Below are positions 23,576 to 33,809 of a stretch of 64,000 nt of DNA, piece after piece. A model generated the notes under the pieces. The model worked only from the letters and a program-made list of their open reading frames with translations, did no database searches and was not told the origin of the DNA. A program made the position numbers and the translations under genes. Origin of the DNA: Planococcus citri (lineage: Eukaryota > Arthropoda > Insecta > Hemiptera > Pseudococcidae); assembly GCF_950023065.1 (NCBI RefSeq), contig NC_088680.1, positions 69,167,350-69,231,349 of the forward strand, in the 5' to 3' direction. Every line of letters starts with the position of its first letter. Positions within the stretch are counted from its first letter, which is position 1.

Positions 23576-24751
23576 ATAATTGAAACGTATATTCGAGAGC
23601 GACGCAGATTGAAACGCATTGAAGAAGAGTACAAATTCAATAAAGAACACAAAGATCCCGATACGTTGAAAGAAGGTGACATGGTTTTGCTGACGAATCA
23701 TAAATTATCTAGTTCAGATAAAATGACCGCGGCCAAATTGTATCAGAAACGTATTGGACCGTTCAAAATTTTGAAACGTACTGGTACAAATTCATACTTA
23801 ATCGAACCGACTGATAACTCTCAAACGAATAGAATAGCAAATGTTCGACAGCTGACTTTATTTTTAAAGAAGGCTGAGCTTGCTGAATTGGAAAATGACC
23901 CCTGCCTACGTTCATGGCTCGATAAACGCTCATTCAAAGAAAAAATTTCTGAATTTTTAAACACACACCTCATCGAAGATAACGAGATTACGTCTGACGA
24001 AGACGAACTCCAAACGGTAGAAAAAATTCAGAAAATACGCGTACCGCGTTCTAACATACAGGATGAGAATACCAAAGCAGCTGCCAGATCAGTACTCGTT
24101 AAATTGCAAGAAATTGCTCGCGAACAACGTAGAGTTTTTCGTGCACAAAAACGTGATAAAATTTTACAACAAAAAACCAAAATAGACAGCTCACCAAATT
24201 TACCCGAGCAAACACCCGAAATCATTGACCTGACGCGGGATAAGGAGAAGAAAAAGAAGAAGAAACCCAAGGATGCTGAAAACCCTACCATTCCAAAGGA
24301 AGTCAAAAACCCTATACCCTCCACTTCGTCGATAGCTCGAGACGAGCAAAATGCAAAGAAAACCAGACGTTCTGAACGCCTAGCGGCGACTTTGTTACGT
24401 ATGGGGCAAAGCCCAGCATCAAAACAGAAGGCAATTGAAGTAAATTCAATTCACGGTCGTGATTTCGAAGCAGTTTTTTATCGAAATTATTATGGTAAAG
24501 ATAGCGATATTAGTACCGAATACGATAACGATGACGTCAGTGACACTGCTAAAACATCCATTCATCAACAAAATGAAAACTCGAGTGTAACTACTGAATC
24601 AAATACTGGTAATGAGGAGAACACTCAATCCCAGAGAATAATTACGACAAGTAATACTTCAATCACTGCAACACCTAAACTCGGAAAAAAGAATAAATTA
24701 CAAAAACTGATTCGATGGGCTACGAAGAAGAAAACATTCCATCGACAGTGA
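23573..24751 (+). CDS. Integrase C-terminal (GPY/F) domain plus basic tail
   Basis: In frame with pol after the UGA. The first 90 residues are the usual Ty3/gypsy integrase C-terminal domain, including a GDMVLL strand and a KRIGPFKIL (GPY/F-type) motif, which normally directly follows the integrase core. Here it is displaced by the inserted RNase H1 domain and the stop. The remaining 290 residues are charged and low complexity with a lysine cluster (EKKKKKKPK) and Ser/Thr-rich stretches, possibly a chromatin-binding or nuclear-localisation tail. No suitable ATG opens the frame (the first is inside the domain), so translation by readthrough is more likely than separate initiation. Confidence 0.75.
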   Translation, partial: QIIETYIRERRRLKRIEEEYKFNKEHKDPDTLKEGDMVLLTNHKLSSSDKMTAAKLYQKRIGPFKILKRTGTNSYLIEPTDNSQTNRIANVRQLTLFLKKAELAELENDPCLRSWLDKRSFKEKISEFLNTHLIEDNEITSDEDELQTVEKIQKIRVPRSNIQDENTKAAARSVLVKLQEIAREQRRVFRAQKRDKILQQKTKIDSSPNLPEQTPEIIDLTRDKEKKKKKKPKDAENPTIPKEVKNPIPSTSSIARDEQNAKKTRRSERLAATLLRMGQSPASKQKAIEVNSIHGRDFEAVFYRNYYGKDSDISTEYDNDDVSDTAKTSIHQQNENSSVTTESNTGNEENTQSQRIITTSNTSITATPKLGKKNKLQKLIRWATKKKTFHRQ

Positions 24752-24916
24752 ATACAGCGGTTTATTTACATACACCCTCACTTACACAAACACACTCGCA
24801 TACGAGACAAAAACTCTCTCGATCATCCGTTTCCAGGAATTTAGCAACGCTGCTCATACCCGAGCTCAACCAATCACCAACGTCCGATAAACAGCACTGG
24901 CTGTGTTGTCATATTT

Positions 24917-24973
24917 TTTTTTTTTTTTTTTTTTGTTGTTGTTTTTTATATTCTCCTTTCTTTGCACCCGAAG
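24917..24973 (+). promoter_or_regulatory. Candidate splice acceptor before accessory gene A
   Basis: A long pyrimidine tract (an uninterrupted T run from 24917, then TTCTCCTTTCTTTG) ends in AG at 24972-24973. It could join a leader exon to accessory gene A. Inference from consensus only. Confidence 0.35.
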
Positions 24974-25207
24974 ATGATCGACACTCGATTGCGAATTCAT
25001 AACATCCTATGATATCGTAGTGAACAGTCCAATTTAACAAGTGAGTACCCGAAAAGGGTTAAGGTGCGGTGCGTTCAACTATCCAAAACTTTTTAGTGAC
25101 GTTTAATGTAATTATTCGTACATGACGAAGATATACACCGATACGGTGACAACTATTCGTTTCGAATTATAAAAAAGTGATAATTTATTGGACAAACAAA
25201 CGACATA

Positions 25208-25624
25208 ATGAACCAGCTATTACTCGTACCTCGCCGCTTTAATCAACGTCCACCATACTTGCAGCTTGGTCACCAAACGATCACCTTTAAACTACAAGGA
25301 GTTTGCAAAGATAAAGAAGGAAATATGGATTCGGTAAAAGTCCAGTTACTTTTTCAACATCGAACCAAAACAATCAACTATACACGAGGCGATTTTAACA
25401 ACTGGGTGCGATTATTTTTACGATTAAACCCAATAAAAGACTTCACGTACTCGCCGAAGAAAACCCTACGCATCGAAATACATCCGGTAATTACGAACCA
25501 GCATCAATTGACGGTACTCCATTTTGACGGTAATAGTTTTCAAGTACCTATTCAAACGGCAATCTTCAATGAAACTTTATTAGCCTTTGATTTCGACCCT
25601 ACGACTCTGCAATGGAGAAATTGA
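25208..25624 (+). CDS. Accessory gene A (138 aa), family of unknown function
   Basis: Starts at ATG 25208. I do not recognise the family. The protein shares with accessory B the block RPPYLxLGH near residue 14, a Gly-Lys-Asp turn (residues 31-38), VKVQL (45-49), a WVRxFLxLNPIxDFTYSPK block (residues 67-85) and a closing NxTLxxFxFxP segment. No signal peptide, membrane segment or zinc motif is seen; it looks like a compact soluble mixed alpha/beta protein. It lies 456 bp after the integrase tail and is probably made from a spliced subgenomic RNA. AATAAA is present at about 26109. Nothing suggests an envelope glycoprotein. Confidence 0.75.
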   Translation: MNQLLLVPRRFNQRPPYLQLGHQTITFKLQGVCKDKEGNMDSVKVQLLFQHRTKTINYTRGDFNNWVRLFLRLNPIKDFTYSPKKTLRIEIHPVITNQHQLTVLHFDGNSFQVPIQTAIFNETLLAFDFDPTTLQWRN

Positions 25625-26719
25625 AATGACGAATCGTGACTCATTTCCGAATTCCAGACTCGTAGATACTATCGACTACGCTTTAATATAACTTTCATGT
25701 AAATACGTTACGATTAGTATTAATCCTCAAAACTTTTCAATGTTTCTATCGAAATAAGTATAAATTCTAAGTATGCCATTTACCGGCCAATTATTCGTTC
25801 GTGAATTTAGATATAAGTTTTTGCTCAAATTAAGATAGCCAATAATTAATCAATTTCCTACTCCATTTTTATTATTATGCTACCGTAAAAATTTCTACAA
25901 CTCTGTTCACATACTTCACACCGAATACAAATACGATTCGTAATAAAAATTCAAACCCGAAAAATACATAACAATAGACCTACCTAGTTACTTCCTTTGT
26001 TACCAACCCATTTTTAGTTCCGTTTGCTGATATTATACTTAATTTCGTTTTTGTGTAACTTTTTGATATATTTCTATTTTTTAATGTCATATGTGTTCCT
26101 ATTCTATTGAATAAAATATCATGTTATCTATCTAACATTTCTTTCATTATTTGAACAAAAATTTCTCGAAGCGAGTACTTAAGTACGATGAGTCCAATTA
26201 AGGGCAGTGTGTAAATACGTACATCAACACATTAATATGTAGTACAAGACAAATGGAAGAAATATAAAAAGACGAACCTACCTACAAATTTACCGACAAT
26301 AGGTACCTACCTACGTATCAACCATCACAACGCACTCGTATCTATCAGCATCGCTGAGATAAGAATAAAATCCTAAAATACACACAAATAATGGAGAAGA
26401 ATAACGATAAACTCATTGAACGAGTACAAGTACATTCAGGAAATGCATGTACTCTCGACCAATCAGAAATAGGCGATAACAAGAGGTATTTTTGCAGGTA
26501 TCAAGATAAATTTATTTCGCCAAATATTCATACCACCTACAACCGTCGAACTCTACGCATCGTATGTCATTCTTTTCTCGTTAAAATACCCATAAAGGAC
26601 TAGATAGTGCGTATTACCGGTGATTTGTGCGTGTTTCGCCCTGCCTTTGTGTGTTATCGCCGTTCCGGTGCGAAAGTATAAGCAAATCGCAAAAGTACGC
26701 GTTCTGTGTTCCAGAGATC
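25625..26719 (+). other. Inter-gene region A-B of giant element
   Basis: AT-rich untranslated sequence with an AATAAAA signal around 26109. A 70-aa frame with ATG (26391-26603) has no relative in the window and is not called. TTTTTGCAG at 26489-26497 is a weak candidate splice acceptor for gene B. Confidence 0.5.
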
Positions 26720-27136
26720 ATGAATCCTGAGTTTCGAGTACCTCACAATTACAACCAACGCCCACCATACCTTCGTCTTGGGCATACAACTCTCTCCTTT
26801 CGATTTAACGGTCCAGGTAAAGACACAGATGGCTATGAAGATGCGGTGAAAGTCCAATTGACGCACCGCCGCCGCGTACGTCGACGCACATTCCCACGCT
26901 TTGAGTATGAGTCCTGGGTACGCGAATTTTTGCAGCTAAATCCAATCACAGACTTTACCTACTCTCCTAAAACAGCATTTCGTGTCGAGCTCCACGACTT
27001 ATATTGGGATAAACACCGATTAATGGTACTTCACATCGATAAACAAGCATATCAAATTTTGGTTCGCAATTCAATTATCAACGATACGCTGGAGAGGTTT
27101 GGTTATCGACCACAAGATTTTCAACATGCAACGTAA
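26720..27136 (+). CDS. Accessory gene B (138 aa), paralog of A
   Basis: The frame is open 31 codons upstream, but the ATG at 26720 gives an N-terminus aligned with gene A (MN..., NQRPPYLxLGH) and exactly the same length, so I chose it. Conserved with A: KD..GxxDxVKVQL, WVRxFLxLNP, DFTYSPK, ELHDL (shared with C) and the C-terminal INDTLxxFxxxPQDF segment. It is more arginine-rich than A (an RRR cluster near residues 51-56). AATAAA overlaps the stop region (about 27135), suggesting its own 3' end. Function unknown. Conservation of the frame over all 138 residues argues that it is a functional gene. Confidence 0.75.
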   Translation: MNPEFRVPHNYNQRPPYLRLGHTTLSFRFNGPGKDTDGYEDAVKVQLTHRRRVRRRTFPRFEYESWVREFLQLNPITDFTYSPKTAFRVELHDLYWDKHRLMVLHIDKQAYQILVRNSIINDTLERFGYRPQDFQHAT

Positions 27137-28268
27137 ATAAAATTAATTACTAAAAACCTCGACGGTTTGTACGGAGTACGTACTCCTATGCAAATTTGGC
27201 CCGCATCGTGCAAATATTTGTAACGTTATTTCTGTTATCTATTTATTCTAACTGTTATTTTTTCCATAAGTAAATTTTGTTTCTTTTTCGTTATTCGTGA
27301 ATCCTTGAGTATGAATATTTATCGTTTGTAACGATTTATTACCATTTTCTTTCGTTATTTAATATCTAAGTACCCTGTGAATGTAATATAATTTGTGACT
27401 AATTATGTACTTGTTATATACTATTGTATTTCTATATGGCGAATATACGTTGCGTAAGATTACTATCGTATTTAGTTTCACACATAGATACCCAACCTTT
27501 GTAACGAATAACACATCGATACCGAACAGCGAAATACACGATCGTATTACATTGATACTGAAAACGGTATTTAAAAAGACTAATCAGTCATTGCTGCAAA
27601 AATTTTACACTTTGTAATACTGAACCTCGCTTATGATCAATTTGAAAAAATTCATCTCATTCCTGGTTTTTCCACATACAAACTTCATACGTATTACTGA
27701 GCACAATCGCGATCTTCTTTTTTTTTCTCACAGGATAGACTAACCACCACGATTAATCCGTCTCGGTTTGCAATTTGGTTCGACTTTTCGGCTTACGTCT
27801 GTTTACCATAAAAGGTAATGCGGTAAATACTCACAACCGAGTTACTCCAAAATTTCGTTCAATTTTCACTTCGTGCGCTTAGTTTCAAATTTTAAACACG
27901 ATAATTCGATACGAATTTTCTACCTGTCAAATTACTCAAGAACATCTTGAACTCGCACGTTCGAATAATCCACTACAAACAGCCGCTTTTCTATGTAAAA
28001 TACGTGTTTTCGACTCGTGGTGTTTTTCACATCATCTCATCTCCGAGATGACCTTATATAACTCGTACTGTTAACGTACATTTTTCGTATCGAAATAAGC
28101 CATACCGGGTATTACGCCGAACCGTCGTTCTAATACTAAATTTTCGTGTACACAAAGAAGAATATCGCAAATAAAGACGCGAGTGATCCGATAATCGGGA
28201 TAAGTTTCGAATGCGTGTACGCTGAGCGTTCAAACTTTTCAATTTTTTCAAATTTACGCATCGTAATA
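27137..28268 (+). other. Inter-gene region B-C of giant element
   Basis: AT-rich, no gene seen. CTTCTTTTTTTTTCTCACAG, ending at 27733, is a near-perfect 3' splice site (pyrimidine tract plus CAG) 535 bp before gene C and may create its mRNA. Confidence 0.5.
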
Positions 28269-28682
28269 ATGGATTTCCGACCCGATCATCTTCGTTTTGG
28301 CCATATACCGGTCCATTTTTCCGTCATCGGTACGTTGTCCAGCTCGAATCATCGCCTCATTCGCATTCAATGCACAGCCCTTGGCCGCAAACACCAGCGC
28401 TCGTTCCGAGCTGACGACTTCGATCAATTTTGCATAAGGCACTTTCACCAACCGGCAAAAGCTCTCCTACGTGCAAACGCCAGACTACGATTAACCATGG
28501 AACTCCACGATCTGTACGATGAATCGAACCGCCGTCTCGTTGCCCGCCGCCTCCAAAATGAATGGAGTGATACGATGGTACCGGTAGAAACCATCAACGA
28601 TATGCTACGTAAGTTTCGGTTCAACCCCGGCGATTTTGAGGTAAATCCACTTGATTTCGTGATACCAATGGAAGTGGATTAA
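28269..28682 (+). CDS. Accessory gene C (137 aa), diverged paralog of A and B
   Basis: ATG at 28269 gives a protein of almost the same length as A and B. Shared features: an N-terminal HLRFGH matching YLxLGH, a D-F segment before the middle helix, an ELHDLYDE segment aligned with ELHDLYWD in B, and a C-terminal INDMLRKFRFNPGDF aligned with INDTLERFGYRPQDF. It lacks the DFTYSPK block and is richer in Arg and His. It ends with an acidic tail. C is clearly the most diverged copy, which suggests the triplication is old although the insertion is new. Function unknown. Confidence 0.7.
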   Translation: MDFRPDHLRFGHIPVHFSVIGTLSSSNHRLIRIQCTALGRKHQRSFRADDFDQFCIRHFHQPAKALLRANARLRLTMELHDLYDESNRRLVARRLQNEWSDTMVPVETINDMLRKFRFNPGDFEVNPLDFVIPMEVD

Positions 28683-29229
28683 AACAATGTACAAATTTTC
28701 GATAGCTTGTCGTCTTTTCGCGACCAATAGTACCCTAAAAACGTAGATTTTAAAGCTAACTTTAATTTTAGATTACTTAATGTAAACTAATAATACGACC
28801 GTATGATGTTAAACCAATCAGAATAAACCGTTCCTCTACATGCCTCGTGTACTTTATTTACCATAAACGGTATATAATAAAAACATATACAAGTAAGTAG
28901 GTAAACAATAGAAACCCTACCTACCTAGAATGGTAAGTACTAGGTAGACGGGTAAGAACTAAAACTTGACCTACCTAGATTGGTAAGTACTAGGTAGGCA
29001 AGAATACAAGTGAGCTAGGTAAAAATAAAACCAAAAAGACAAACAATACTAAAATTTTCGACTAGAAATGGTAACTAAAACAATTAAAATCAACATACTC
29101 AAAATCGAGTCAGGTAAGCTTAAATAAATAAAAACAACATAAAATGACTAGAAAATAAGAAAATTTATTGGTAACCAATTAAATAGGTAGGTAAACAAAA
29201 AAAAAATACGACGCCAGGCCGGTGTAAAG
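28683..29229 (+). repeat. Untranslated region with a short tandem duplication
   Basis: No gene seen apart from a short exon-like segment at 29068-29113. Two copies of an ACCTACCTAGAATGGTAAGT-type block lie at about 28916-28996 with ACTAGGTAG after each. AATAAA-like signals follow gene C (about 28822). Confidence 0.5.
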
Positions 29230-30575
29230 ATGAAAACAAAGATTACCGTACAGCTGAAAATCAGCCAGGTAAGTGATTTTTTCTTTAATACTTTTTTCAT
29301 ATCTCGTGATATGTCGACATCTCCACGTCGAACCCATAGTAACTACATCGACACCTGCAATGTATTTGACTAGACATACATGCTGTTCAATAAATTTACC
29401 ACCAAATTTTCATTCAAATCGATTTCAAATCGACACCCCCTACAGCTTTCAAGTACACTTAGTACTCATACATAATTCATCCGCATATGGACGGGTATTT
29501 TTTTTTCGACATTTTCAACTTCAAATAGAAAAGCGTACACATGCAAGTGTTTTTTCTAGAGACGGTCGTATAATTATCGATTCTTTTGACAAAAATCCAG
29601 CGCACCACCATCTGTAAATCAGTTGCGCGCTCGATTTTACTCGTCACCTTGGAAAAGGACCCTTAAAGGGATATTTTTACGAGCTGGACAAAAACCGAAA
29701 TGGTTTCAAAATTGAACAAAAAATAAAAATATCGTTTCGGTGATTAAAGCAAGCTGAGACTCGTCTACGACTCGTAAAATACGACACTTCTACGTCGCAG
29801 AACGTTTCAAAGGCAGTTAAAATATGCCTGAGAAACAAAAAGAAATTCAAGGTTAAGTTTTAACGATGAAAAAAGACCAACCACCTTTGTCCAAAGGGAC
29901 AAAAACTCGCTACGAGTAAAATAAAAGAAGCCTAAAAAGCAATAAAACAGTCACTCAGCGTCAGATTTCAAAAAGACTAGCAGACTGGTCGCTTAATTTT
30001 ATGCGCATAATGTGCCAGCTTCGTCTTTCTTTTTCTACGAAATTTTTCAGCATACCGACAGGCTAGCTGATAAGAAACAAAGACCATATAAACGCAGGAG
30101 TGGGGCAATTTTGACTAAATCTAACTCAACTCACCACCGAGTTTTAGCATCGACCATCATTAGTTGTTTTTCTTAGCCTTCGATACGTTCTCTGTTATCA
30201 ATATTGTCACCTGTGATTATCGATCCGCAACAATCTGATAGCGATACGCCAACCGAAAAAACTGAAAAAGCTAAGGAAGAAAAGCCACCAACTCCAACGA
30301 AACCTAAACGGAAATCATCAGCTGGCACTGTACCATTGTCCAAATACGTCCCCATCGCAACGGTATCGCCACTGCCGACCGACACTGCGTCAACATCTAA
30401 CGTTGCATCGATCCCTGAGCAAATATCATCGACATCGCCAATCCCTACGGACCACAGCATCCCCGATAACGAGATCATTCGCCAGCCATCGCGCACCGAA
30501 GAAGAATTACTAAATTCCGACGCGAGTATGCATAGCGATGACAACCGTAATGACGACGATACCGTTATGGAGTAA
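29230..30575 (+). CDS. Probable spliced accessory gene D (145 aa, two exons)
   Basis: Exon 1 (29230-29268) has ATG plus 12 codons and ends in a consensus donor CAG|GTAAGT. Exon 2 (30177-30575) follows a strong acceptor TTGTTTTTCTTAG. The junction is phase 0 and keeps the frame open; in exon 2 the frame is open only from the acceptor onward because TAG overlaps it, and it has no ATG near its start. The product is low complexity: Pro, Ser, Thr, Asp and Glu-rich with a KPKRK basic patch near its middle and an acidic C-terminus. It has no resemblance to A-C and may be a disordered regulatory protein. A 114-aa frame inside the intron (29273-29617) has a hydrophobic start but no ATG. Confidence 0.4.
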
Positions 30576-31956
30576 CGCTGTGAGTAATTATTTTTTCCAA
30601 TTCTGCTCATTTAGCTACAGATAAAAATTCGTAAATTAAATTATTCTAATGTTCGTTACTCGCGATATACCACCTAGAATTGGAAAAATACGGTTACATG
30701 TTGTTTATTTGAGGAAAATATTAATGTATATCGAAGATCTCAAATTATGTTAAATAATCGTACCGATTTCATATTTTTATATCGAGATACTCATTAAACT
30801 ACTCTTAGTTAAGCGTTCCTAATTGTTAAGACTGAATTTTTTTTTTTTAAGTATTCTACAGAGCTTTCTCGAATTATTCAGTACGAATTATAGTTTATCT
30901 CTATCGTTATAAGAGTATTTACTCACTTATTTTATAATCAAAATTTTTTTTTTTTTTTTGGTATCGAACGATTTTGGCATGTTTTTTATTGTTTAATTAC
31001 GAATTTTGAACGTTATTTGTTACGCTTCTTTGGTCTTAATGACCAACTATTCGATACCCTGTATATACGTTACGCATTATGTTATGTGTGAACTGATTTT
31101 TCTCTGTTATGTAGTTTTTGAATTTTTTGTTAAATGTACTCGACAATAATTTTGTGTAAACTGTATGTAATCCATCATGATAAATGAATTTGTGCCATAC
31201 CTAAAATAAAAAAGACAGTTCAAGATAGACTAATATTTATTGAATTTTAACAGTTCACAACCAGCTTTAAGTAATATTACTTAACTATAGTGACATATAA
31301 TTAAACCACGAACTCGATGCAAATATTCTTCTCAAGTTATCAGCTGTATACGTATCTAGAACATAACAAAGAAATAGAATATTGAATTAATTTCAAATAT
31401 ACGAATATAAGATGAAATAGAATAATGCTGACAATATTTCTACCGACATAATAATATGCAATAGTTCAACAAATTTCCTACCTTTCGTGCACGATTTAGC
31501 TTGGCAATTCTTCATCTTGACTACGTATCGTAGATATCTTTAAGAACTTGCGTTTTGGTCATGTTTCGATCCGTTGGGAGGTATTTGCTGAAATCAAAAA
31601 AGGTACCAGTTCAGTATTCGTCATATGTTTGGATTTGTTTTAGCTGGTAGATAGAAAGGTTTTTGAACTACATTCATACTGGGTTTATTGAACCTCGTCC
31701 GTCGTTCAGTGATCCAGTGGTTCGCAGTTTCGACTACCTGGATACCTACCACGCTCGTGGGATTGAAATTTTAGTGAGTTTACTCTGCTCCTTTTGTTCT
31801 CACCCGAGAAACCATGGGGGGCAGCTGATAGGTCCGTAGCGGACAATTGGCTGTCCACTATGGACGAGTTACCGGTAAGGCATAGTCGAGCCTTTGTTCT
31901 ACCGTGATTTGCTCAGCTGGTTCACCGACCGCTAAGTAAACTCACGCTGGGGCATA
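30576..31956 (+). other. 3' untranslated region of giant element
   Basis: About 1.4 kb without a gene. It contains T-rich runs, an AATAAA at about 31205 and two tandem hairpins at 31832-31865. Only a weak purine stretch (GGGG) precedes the 3' LTR, so the polypurine tract is not clear. Confidence 0.55.
31832..31865 (+). other. Two tandem small hairpins near the 3' LTR
   Basis: GTCCGTAGCGGAC (31832-31844) and GTCCACTATGGAC (31853-31865) each form a 5-bp stem with a 3-nt loop, separated by 8 nt. The stems differ by one compensated pair (G-C versus A-T), suggesting a kept structure. Confidence 0.5.
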
Positions 31957-32475
31957 TGTTAGACTGAGACTTATGCCTATGTCCGGAAACTCGTAATATT
32001 AGAGTATTTAACCCTTCTATTTCGGGTAACACTGATTGGTACAGTCGCGAAAGAGGTTTAGCAGCATCTTTTGCGACTGGACCAATTCGCAGTTCATCAA
32101 CGGTTGTCCGCGAATCGCCAAGTTAATGTGCCTTTTAGTCTTTGTGTCCTCCGGGTCCAAGTTAAAAGTTATTTCGTAGAATTAATTAGTGTATTTAAGT
32201 GATCCCTCCAAATTTGTACAATATTTTCCCTATTTCGCACGAGTTCGTGGTGCATTTTATGAATAATTATCGATTATTGACGTGTATTTCTGTGTGATTA
32301 AACTCAAATATAACGAATTTCGTCACGTATTCGTGTACTCTTTGTTAATTTATTATATTCGTCGTGTGTAAGGTACTTTTCGGTACTGTGTAGGTGAGCT
32401 GGGGTAAGTACTTATTTTATGCCAACTTGCTTTATTCGTCATACCTTTCATACGTGCAATTATATTATTTTATCA
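31957..32475 (+). repeat. 3' LTR of giant element
   Basis: A 519-bp copy of 15597-16115; I found no difference reading line by line. It is followed by the GAAA target duplication. Confidence 0.95.
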
Positions 32476-33809
32476 GAAAATTGAATTTTTTCAAATTTTG
32501 ATTTTTTTGTGATGAGTTCATTTCATTGAGTGAAAGGATTTTTTCAATTTTTTTTAGCAGATACGTAAAAATAGGGGTCAAATAAGTCGACTTCAAATGA
32601 TGCCGTCCCATTTTTTGATATGTTGCTTACCATGAAAAGTTGTCCAAATGTCCATAATATATTTTTTTCTGAATTTTTGAGAGTCGGAACGATATGAAAA
32701 CTACGTTTTGAAACTTTTCCAGCTAATTTTTCGTATGAAAAAAGTGGCAACACTGATTTTTATGATATCACCTGAACACTAAAAAGCCTTTCAAAACCCC
32801 AAACTATTAGAAAAAGTTCCATTTTTGTAGGTATTAGTGATGGGCGGTTATTAATCGGCCTGAAAAATAATCGTTTGGCGATTATTGTTTTTTTTTTGAA
32901 TAATCAATTATTTTTACATACGAGTATGTAGGGCAAATTGTGTAGATTTCAATTGAATATTAGGATGATTTTTAAAAATGTAAAAAATGAAATATTGACT
33001 GACTCATCCTGTAACTTCAAAATTTTCTCCGAAATAATCACATTTCTGTCATTTTTCATTATTCAACAGTCAATTAATTGACATTTTTACGTTTCTTTTT
33101 TCAGAAATTTTCAATTTTGAACATTACAATCGATTATCAGGAAAAATTACAAGAAAATCGCCGACCACCCCCCCTTCCAACTTCTTGGTCGAATTGATGT
33201 GGAATGACGAATGACTCGATTACATTTTCACAAGTATTATATCCACTCATTGCGGGTACTGAGAGGTGCAGTCTCAAATCTGACTTCATATTCGTCATCG
33301 GCGTGGTCGTTTCATACGAAAACGACACCAATATCGACATTTTACCCCAACTTCAAAATTGGGGGTGGGGGTGCTCCTGCAACCCCAATTGGGGCCTGCA
33401 AAAACCAAAACTCGCCAGATATGATTTCTTCATGCCTTCCTTAGTTAGTATACAAAATTTCATCCGAAAGTGTAAATTTCTCGTATTTCAATGAATTTTT
33501 ATTGGAAAGTCGAAATTTTGAAAGGGGGGTGAGCCCAAAATAAGCGCCTGGGGGGTGGGGAAATTGCACATTTCTCATCTACGATACCAACACTACCCAA
33601 AAATGCAATTTCCCCACACATTCCTCGAATGATTTACGGACCCAAAATTGGCCCCATTTGGGCCCCAATCTCGAAAATAAGCGGGTCCAGCGCTGGGGAA
33701 ATTGCATTTTTAGCAAGAGCTCGTCCGTAAGCCCATTTTCCGCCCAAAACATTTCACATTCCCGATTTGATTTACAGAATCGCTTTTTTGAGGGTTAGAA
33801 TATAGTCTA
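32476..33809. mobile_element. Fold-back element FB3, right arm
   Basis: Reverse complement of 14301-15596, ending GGGTTAGAATATAGTCTA. Between about 32835 and 33150 it carries sequence not present in the left arm, including TAGTGATGGGCGG and mirrored ATAATCG/CGATTAT words; this may be a further small insertion. Confidence 0.85.

Larger units (their letters stand above)
15597..32475 (+). mobile_element. Giant Ty3-like LTR retrotransposon (16,879 bp) with accessory genes
   Basis: Two 519-bp LTRs that look identical base for base flank the element, and GAAA lies on both sides (15593-15596, 32476-32479) as a 4-bp target duplication. Order: LTR, leader, gag, pol, integrase-tail ORF, three paralogous accessory genes, a probable spliced fourth gene, LTR. 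The gag-pol part is about 8.2 kb and the accessory part about 7.2 kb, so total length is roughly three times a typical Ty3-like element. Identical LTRs mean very recent insertion, so the accessory genes probably moved with the element. No envelope-like protein was recognised. Confidence 0.95.

Noticed and set aside
17943..23682. Many minus-strand frames of 60-114 aa across gag and pol of the giant element
   Set aside because: Opposite-strand shadows of long coding frames.
26391..26603. 70-aa frame between accessory genes A and B
   Set aside because: Starts with ATG but shows no relation to A-D or any known protein; could be chance.
29273..29617. 114-aa frame with a hydrophobic start, possible envelope remnant
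   Set aside because: No ATG at its start, it begins just after a consensus splice donor, and no envelope features (furin site, fusion peptide, transmembrane end) are visible.
14607..33494. Two identical 96-aa frames on opposite strands (14607-14897, 33204-33494)
   Set aside because: They are the mirrored arms of one fold-back element; no domain or start context supports a gene.
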